Part shown: positions 25,735 to 29,107 of the stretch, piece after piece
Layout: the number at the start of each line of letters is the position of its first letter
How positions within the stretch are numbered: the first letter of the stretch is position 1
Assembly (NCBI GenBank): GCA_039820405.1
Contig: JBCBQC010000079.1
Coordinates: 1-29,107 of the forward strand
Reading direction: 5' to 3'
From: CALLVY01 sp937899855
GTDB lineage: Bacteria > Bacteroidota > Bacteroidia > Chitinophagales > Saprospiraceae
DNA: 29,107 nucleotides
Notes under the pieces: generated by a model
Database searches by the model: none
Seen by the model: only the letters and a program-made list of their open reading frames with translations
Told to the model about the DNA's origin: nothing
Translations under genes and position numbers: made by a program

Positions 25735-26130
25735 AAACCATCAAACAAATAAAGGAATGACCAGTCTGCGGGACCGTAACAGTTTACGTTGTGTGGATCA
25801 GTAGATTCAGGTTGTTTACCAAGCGGCAAGCCGAAGCGAGTCGGAAGACCTGATGTATTCACAAAAAGCACCGAAAATCGTGCCAAAGACCTCGGTTTTT
25901 GAGAGCATATGGCGATTTTTTTACATAAATGTTTTGGAGTAAAAAGGGGAAAGGCGCGGGGGAGGAAAGCGGAAGAGAAAACAGGCTATCTTACAGTAAT
26001 TTACGAATTAAAATAAATACGAATACGAATTATATCAAGAAAGAAAGATCCGATTGAGAGGCTCTCAGCACTGATTGGTATTGGGGCCCCCGGTACTGGC
26101 GATCCGAAATGTTAAAATTTAAAGAAGTCC
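25735..26130. other. Intergenic region, no gene seen
   Basis: These 396 bp lie between two minus-strand genes and should carry the promoter of the type B cargo gene. No coding frame is convincing. The middle is AT-rich, with three copies of TACGAAT starting at 26002, 26018 and 26024, the last two overlapping by one base. Short inverted segments (TCAGGT near 25807 with ACCTGA near 25849) are too weak to call an RNA. No exact -33/-7 promoter was recognised, and no T-run terminator is evident after the prenyltransferase stop. Confidence 0.5.
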
Positions 26131-26994
26131 CTACGACAATACGTCAATAATCACCAAGGCCCCCAGAATCAAACTGGCCACGCCATTGGTGGTAAAAAAA
26201 GCCAAGTTGACGCGACTCAGGTCATTGGGTTTGACCAAGAGGTGCTGGTAAATCAGTAAGCCCACGAAGAGGAAAGCCCCCACCCAGTGTAGCCAGCCGA
26301 GCTGCTGATAAGTTTGCTGCATTTGGTAGGCGGCGAACAAAATGAGGGAGCCGCAGATGAGGTGGAGCACATTAGAGAGGCGGAGCGCATCGACCCGACC
26401 GAGGCGGACGGGGATCGATTTGAGGTTGAGCGACCGATCAAACTGTTCGTCCTGCAAGGCATAGATGATGTCAAACCCGCTGACCCAAAAGAGGACGGAC
26501 CCCGAATAGAGCAGCGGAATCAGGTCAAACTGCCCGCCCGCCGCCAGATAGGCCCCGATGGGTGCCAGGGCCAGACCCAAGCCCAGCACAAAATGGCACA
26601 GGGCCGTAAAGCGCTTGGTGTAGCTGTAGCCCAGGACGATCAGCAGGGCTATCGGGGACAGCATAAAGCAGAGCAAATTGATGAACCAGGTGGTGGCAAT
26701 AAACAAGAGGGAATTGACCACCACAAAAAGCAGGGCCGACTGGGCCGGTATGATCCCCGCCGGAATCTCCCGCGTCACCGTTCGGGGGTTTTTTTGGTCA
26801 ATATCGCGATCCAAATAGCGGTTGAAGGCCATGGCGGCACTGCGGGCAAAGACCATACACAGCAAGACCAAGCCGAAAAGCCGCCAGTCGATCCCGTTTC
26901 CCAATTCGAGGGTAGCCAAAAAAAAGCCCAATAGGGCGAAGGGCAGGGCGAAGATGGTATGGCTAAATTTGATGAGCGACAAATAGCTTTTCAT
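26131..26994 (-). CDS. UbiA-family aromatic prenyltransferase (quinone biosynthesis)
   Basis: A 287-residue integral membrane enzyme of usual UbiA length, with about eight to nine hydrophobic segments. Both Mg-diphosphate binding motifs are present: NRYLDRDID at residues 58-66 followed by PRTVTREIPAG, and DIIYALQDEQFD at 175-186. It would join a polyprenyl diphosphate to an aromatic acid during quinone synthesis. The motif text is that of the UbiA subgroup usually annotated as putative 4-hydroxybenzoate polyprenyltransferase, which in menaquinone-only bacteria often corresponds to MqnP of the futalosine route. That choice is inferred, and no other quinone gene is in the window. It lies downstream of the DUF1573 gene on the same strand, behind a strong terminator, so it probably has its own promoter. 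Confidence 0.92.
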   Translation of the reverse strand: MKSYLSLIKFSHTIFALPFALLGFFLATLELGNGIDWRLFGLVLLCMVFARSAAMAFNRYLDRDIDQKNPRTVTREIPAGIIPAQSALLFVVVNSLLFIATTWFINLLCFMLSPIALLIVLGYSYTKRFTALCHFVLGLGLALAPIGAYLAAGGQFDLIPLLYSGSVLFWVSGFDIIYALQDEQFDRSLNLKSIPVRLGRVDALRLSNVLHLICGSLILFAAYQMQQTYQQLGWLHWVGAFLFVGLLIYQHLLVKPNDLSRVNLAFFTTNGVASLILGALVIIDVLS

Positions 26995-27046
26995 ATGCGG
27001 GTAGCGAATTGATACGCAAAGTGCCCCGAAGGACTTTTCCTAAACA

Positions 27047-27092
27047 TAAAAAGAGCCTGTACAAATTTTGTTCAATCTGTACAGGCTTTTTG
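27047..27092 (-). terminator. Intrinsic terminator after the DUF1573 gene
   Basis: Perfect 9 bp stem (GCCTGTACA at 27055-27063, TGTACAGGC at 27078-27086) with a 14-base loop. On the minus strand the stem is followed by TCTTTTT, and it begins 31 bp after the DUF1573 stop codon. The plus-strand side also has a five-T run, so it could work in both directions. It separates DUF1573 from the prenyltransferase gene. Confidence 0.85.
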
Positions 27093-27117
27093 CGATGCTA
27101 AATGCGATCCCCCTCGA

Positions 27118-27693
27118 TTACTGGGCGGGAGCGGGCTGCGTAGCGGGAGCCGCTTCGCCTTCGGGAGCCGTCACCTGACCTTTGATGGTCAAGAAGCTCT
27201 GTACGGGATCGGTGTTGGCGGTGATGGTTACGCGCTTGCTCTGGGTACCTTTCTTGCCCTTAGAGTCAAACTGTACCTGGATCTCGCCCGTAGCACCCGG
27301 AGCGATGGGATCCTTGGGCCACGCGGGAACCGTACAACCACAGCTGCCCTTGGCATTGCTGATGATCAGGGGCTCGTTACCAGTATTGGTAAAGGTGTAG
27401 GTGTGGTTTACTTTTTCACCCTGGTCGATCGTACCGTAGTCAAATTCGGTTTCTTCGAACTCCATCGTGGTCGTAGGACCGGTAGGAGCAGCGGGCTCAG
27501 CCGTTTTGGTAGGAGCGGGAGCTACCGTACTGTTGGCTTCGCCAGTAACGTCAGTAGCCAGACTTTCGCGAGCGGCGTCTTTGGCATCGTCGCCACCACC
27601 AAAAAGACCGTCGAATCCGCCCATGAAGTTTCCTACCAACAGGGCACCTACCAATACGAGCAGGCCAATTTGAATTCCTTTAGAGTTTTCCAT
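27118..27693 (-). CDS. Membrane-anchored DUF1573 domain protein
   Basis: A 191-residue protein. An N-terminal hydrophobic segment (IGLLVLVGALLVGNFMGG, residues 9-26) is followed by a Gly/Asp patch rather than a cleavage site, so it is probably a membrane anchor. Residues about 40-75 are an Ala/Pro/Thr tether. The DUF1573 domain (about 77-172) is an Ig-like beta sandwich: FDYGTIDQGEKVNHTYTF, then NTGNEPLIISNAKGSCGCT with the conserved Cys118-x-Cys120, then APGATGEIQVQFDS. The tail is Ala/Pro/Gln-rich. The domain is widespread in Bacteroidota envelope proteins and its role is not established; the CxC pair might bind metal or form a disulfide. It is monocistronic by appearance, with a recognisable promoter upstream and a strong terminator downstream. 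Confidence 0.9.
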   Translation of the reverse strand: MENSKGIQIGLLVLVGALLVGNFMGGFDGLFGGGDDAKDAARESLATDVTGEANSTVAPAPTKTAEPAAPTGPTTTMEFEETEFDYGTIDQGEKVNHTYTFTNTGNEPLIISNAKGSCGCTVPAWPKDPIAPGATGEIQVQFDSKGKKGTQSKRVTITANTDPVQSFLTIKGQVTAPEGEAAPATQPAPAQ

Positions 27694-27739
27694 TATTCGT
27701 GTAAAATTTTAGTTTGATATAATAATTGCTGGACGCTTG

Positions 27740-27770
27740 CAAAAATAAGGGAAATTTCTCACCGAGTAAA
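27740..27770 (-). promoter_or_regulatory. Bacteroidota-type promoter of the DUF1573 gene
   Basis: Read on the minus strand, TATTTTTG (27747 to 27740) matches the Bacteroidota -7 consensus TAnnTTTG exactly. TTTA (27770 to 27767) matches three of four bases of the -33 TTTG element, with a 19 bp spacer. Transcription would start near 27735, giving a leader of about 40 bases before the ATG at 27693. Confidence 0.5.
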
Positions 27771-27835
27771 GGGAGCCTTATTTTTCCCGCTTTTCTAAAA
27801 CAATGCTGCAAAATACGACCTTGACGCCAATGGGC

Positions 27836-27877
27836 TTGTTAATGAAGCGGCAATAATTGTTAATGAGTTGTTAATGA
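27836..27877. repeat. Three direct repeats of TTGTTAATGA
   Basis: Exact copies of this 10-mer begin at 27836, 27857 and 27868, so starts are 21 and 11 bases apart, close to two helical turns and one turn. The last copy ends 3 bp from the PolX stop codon. The block lies about 65-110 bp upstream of the predicted -33 element of the DUF1573 promoter, a plausible place for a transcription-factor site. Confidence 0.6.
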
Positions 27878-27880
27878 GAT

Positions 27881-29107
27881 TTAAACGCGCTGCCCTGCTA
27901 GGAAAGCCTCAAAATCCGTACGGTCAAAGCAACACACGCAGCGGTCGGCACTCAGCCCTCCCTTGCGAGCGGCCAGCACCCCGTAGTGAATGTCGTGGAT
28001 CCCCCCCGTACTGTGAGCATCGGGGTTGACTGAGAGCAGCACGCCCTTTTCCAGCGCGTATTCGATCCAGGTGTGGTCCAGATCGAGGCGCAGGGGGTTG
28101 GCGTTGAGCTCAATGGCCACCCGGAATTCGGCACAAGCGTCGATCACGGCCCGGTGGTCGATGGGGTAGCCTTCCCGCGCCAACAGCAGGCGTCCCGTAG
28201 GGTGGCCCAACATGGTGGTGTAGGGATTAGCGATGGCGGCCAGCAAGCGCTTGGTTGCCTTGGTCTGGTCCATGCGCAGGTTGGAATGCACCGAGGCAAT
28301 GATAAAATCAAACTCCTGAAGTAAATCGGCGGGATAATCGAGCGAGCCGTCGTTGAGAATGTCGGATTCGATGCCCTTGTAAATTTTAAAGGGAGCCAAC
28401 TCCTCATTCAGCACGTCAATCTCCGCCCACTGCCGTCGCAGCCGGTCCTCCTTGAGGCCATTGGCGTAGAAAGCCGACTTGGAGTGATCGGTAATGCCCA
28501 GGTATTCGTAGCCCCGGTCGCGGCTGTATTCGGCCATTTCGCGCAGGCTATTGATACCATCGGAATAGGTACTGTGGGCGTGGAGCACCCCCCGGACCTC
28601 TTCGACCTCGATCAGCGGCTTGCGGTCACCCACCAGGGCTCGGTCAACGGCCCCCGGTCCCTCCCGCAACTCCGGCTCGATGTAAGGGATACCCGCCTTG
28701 GCAAACACCTCGGCCTCCTCCGCCAAATCGCGAAAGTCGGTCTCCTGGGCCCGTTCCAAAAAGTATTGCGTAAACGCTTCCGTACCCGTGTGGCGAAACA
28801 ATTTCGAGCCAAAGGCCTCCGGGCGACATTGAAAAAGCCGTACCGGAATCTCATCGGCCGTCCGGGCGAGGTAGTAGTCTTCCTCCTGACGGACCAAACG
28901 CAGCTCTTCCCCATCAAAAACGGCGGACAGATCCCCCCCCACCAGCAGCTCGATCCCTTTCAAAACGGGGTTTCGGCGACGAAAAGCCCCCACAAAGGCC
29001 ACGGGCGTCCCCGCCGGCAAGGCCTGCTGAAGATGGGCCAGCACCTCCTCCCCCACTTCTTCGAGGGTAGCGTACAAAAACTGATCCTGTGACTTGAGAA
29101 AATATTC
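27881..29107 (-). CDS. polX: PolX-type protein with intact PHP domain and degenerate polymerase domain, N-terminus cut by window edge
   Basis: The frame is open to the right edge, so only the C-terminal 408 residues are seen; a TTG at 29077 is not needed as a start. The PHP phosphoesterase domain is complete and keeps its metal ligands: HAHSTYSDG, ITDHSKSAFYANGL, KGIESDIL, ASVHSNLRMD, LGHPTGRLL, ELNANPLRLDLD and VNPDAHS. This is the PolX-type PHP, known in other bacteria as a Mn-dependent 3'-5' exonuclease/phosphodiesterase. The preceding part matches the Pol beta palm and thumb (VGAFRRRNP, then FGSKLFRHTGTEAF). The catalytic aspartates are lost: the GDxD site reads KGIE at 28949-28960, and the third Asp position, in the usual VDLR context, reads IPVR at about 28841-28849. 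The protein therefore probably cannot polymerise DNA. The PHP activity should be intact. The C-terminus contains an unusual CVCC. Confidence 0.92.
   Translation of the reverse strand, partial: EYFLKSQDQFLYATLEEVGEEVLAHLQQALPAGTPVAFVGAFRRRNPVLKGIELLVGGDLSAVFDGEELRLVRQEEDYYLARTADEIPVRLFQCRPEAFGSKLFRHTGTEAFTQYFLERAQETDFRDLAEEAEVFAKAGIPYIEPELREGPGAVDRALVGDRKPLIEVEEVRGVLHAHSTYSDGINSLREMAEYSRDRGYEYLGITDHSKSAFYANGLKEDRLRRQWAEIDVLNEELAPFKIYKGIESDILNDGSLDYPADLLQEFDFIIASVHSNLRMDQTKATKRLLAAIANPYTTMLGHPTGRLLLAREGYPIDHRAVIDACAEFRVAIELNANPLRLDLDHTWIEYALEKGVLLSVNPDAHSTGGIHDIHYGVLAARKGGLSADRCVCCFDRTDFEAFLAGQRV

Noticed and set aside
25800..25860. Possible structured RNA with TCAGGT/ACCTGA ends
   Set aside because: Only a 6 bp outer pairing with short competing inner stems; no conserved RNA motif, promoter or terminator is recognisable.
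1..29107. Mobile elements, CRISPR arrays, phage or defence genes
   Set aside because: I saw no transposase, integrase, terminal inverted repeats, spaced repeats or known defence domains. The tandem gene families show no flanking element ends.

Overview
The window is from a Bacteroidota chromosome, most likely a Saprospiria/Lewinella-like marine lineage. That placement is an inference from gene content and fairly high GC, with no rRNA or marker gene to settle it. Supporting content: type IX secretion (T9SS) sorting domains of both type A and type B, a PorP/SprF-like protein, two PorE-like multidomain proteins, lipoproteins and a Bacteroidota-type promoter. No tRNA, rRNA, CRISPR array, transposase or phage gene was seen.

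Layout. (1) 1-4641, minus strand: a probable alpha-glucan operon transcribed GH65 -> small lipoprotein -> signal-peptide-bearing GH13 (cut by the left edge). (2) 4818-6152, plus: tilS. (3) 6235-10176, plus: four tandem paralogues of a predicted outer-membrane lipoprotein family, followed at about 10180-10389 by a decayed fifth copy. (4) 10352-12922, minus: a TPR/PD40/regulatory-like protein ending in two SPOR domains. (5) 13304-19382, plus: two tandem paralogous subtilases, each with Fn3 and GEVED domains and a T9SS type A tail. (6) 19649-25734, minus: a T9SS cassette made of a type B cargo protein, a PorP/SprF-like barrel and a PorE-like OmpA-family protein. (7) 26131-29107, minus: a UbiA-family prenyltransferase, a membrane-anchored DUF1573 protein with a recognisable promoter, and the C-terminal part of a PolX-type protein that continues past the right edge.

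How the genes fit together: most of the window concerns the cell envelope. The type B protein, PorP/SprF-like and OmpA/PorE-like genes are probably a co-transcribed export/attachment unit. The two subtilases are likely exported by the same T9SS. The SPOR-tailed protein looks like a second PorE-like periplasmic protein with a different peptidoglycan-binding module. The barrel-lipoprotein array has no assigned function and is the best candidate here for an undescribed element.

Three proteins depart from their family's active-site pattern in ways worth checking. The GH65 enzyme lacks the phosphorylase-type phosphate-binding motif and probably hydrolyses its substrate. The PolX-like protein lacks all three polymerase aspartates but keeps an intact PHP domain. 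The PorE-like protein has SPOR domains in place of OmpA_C.
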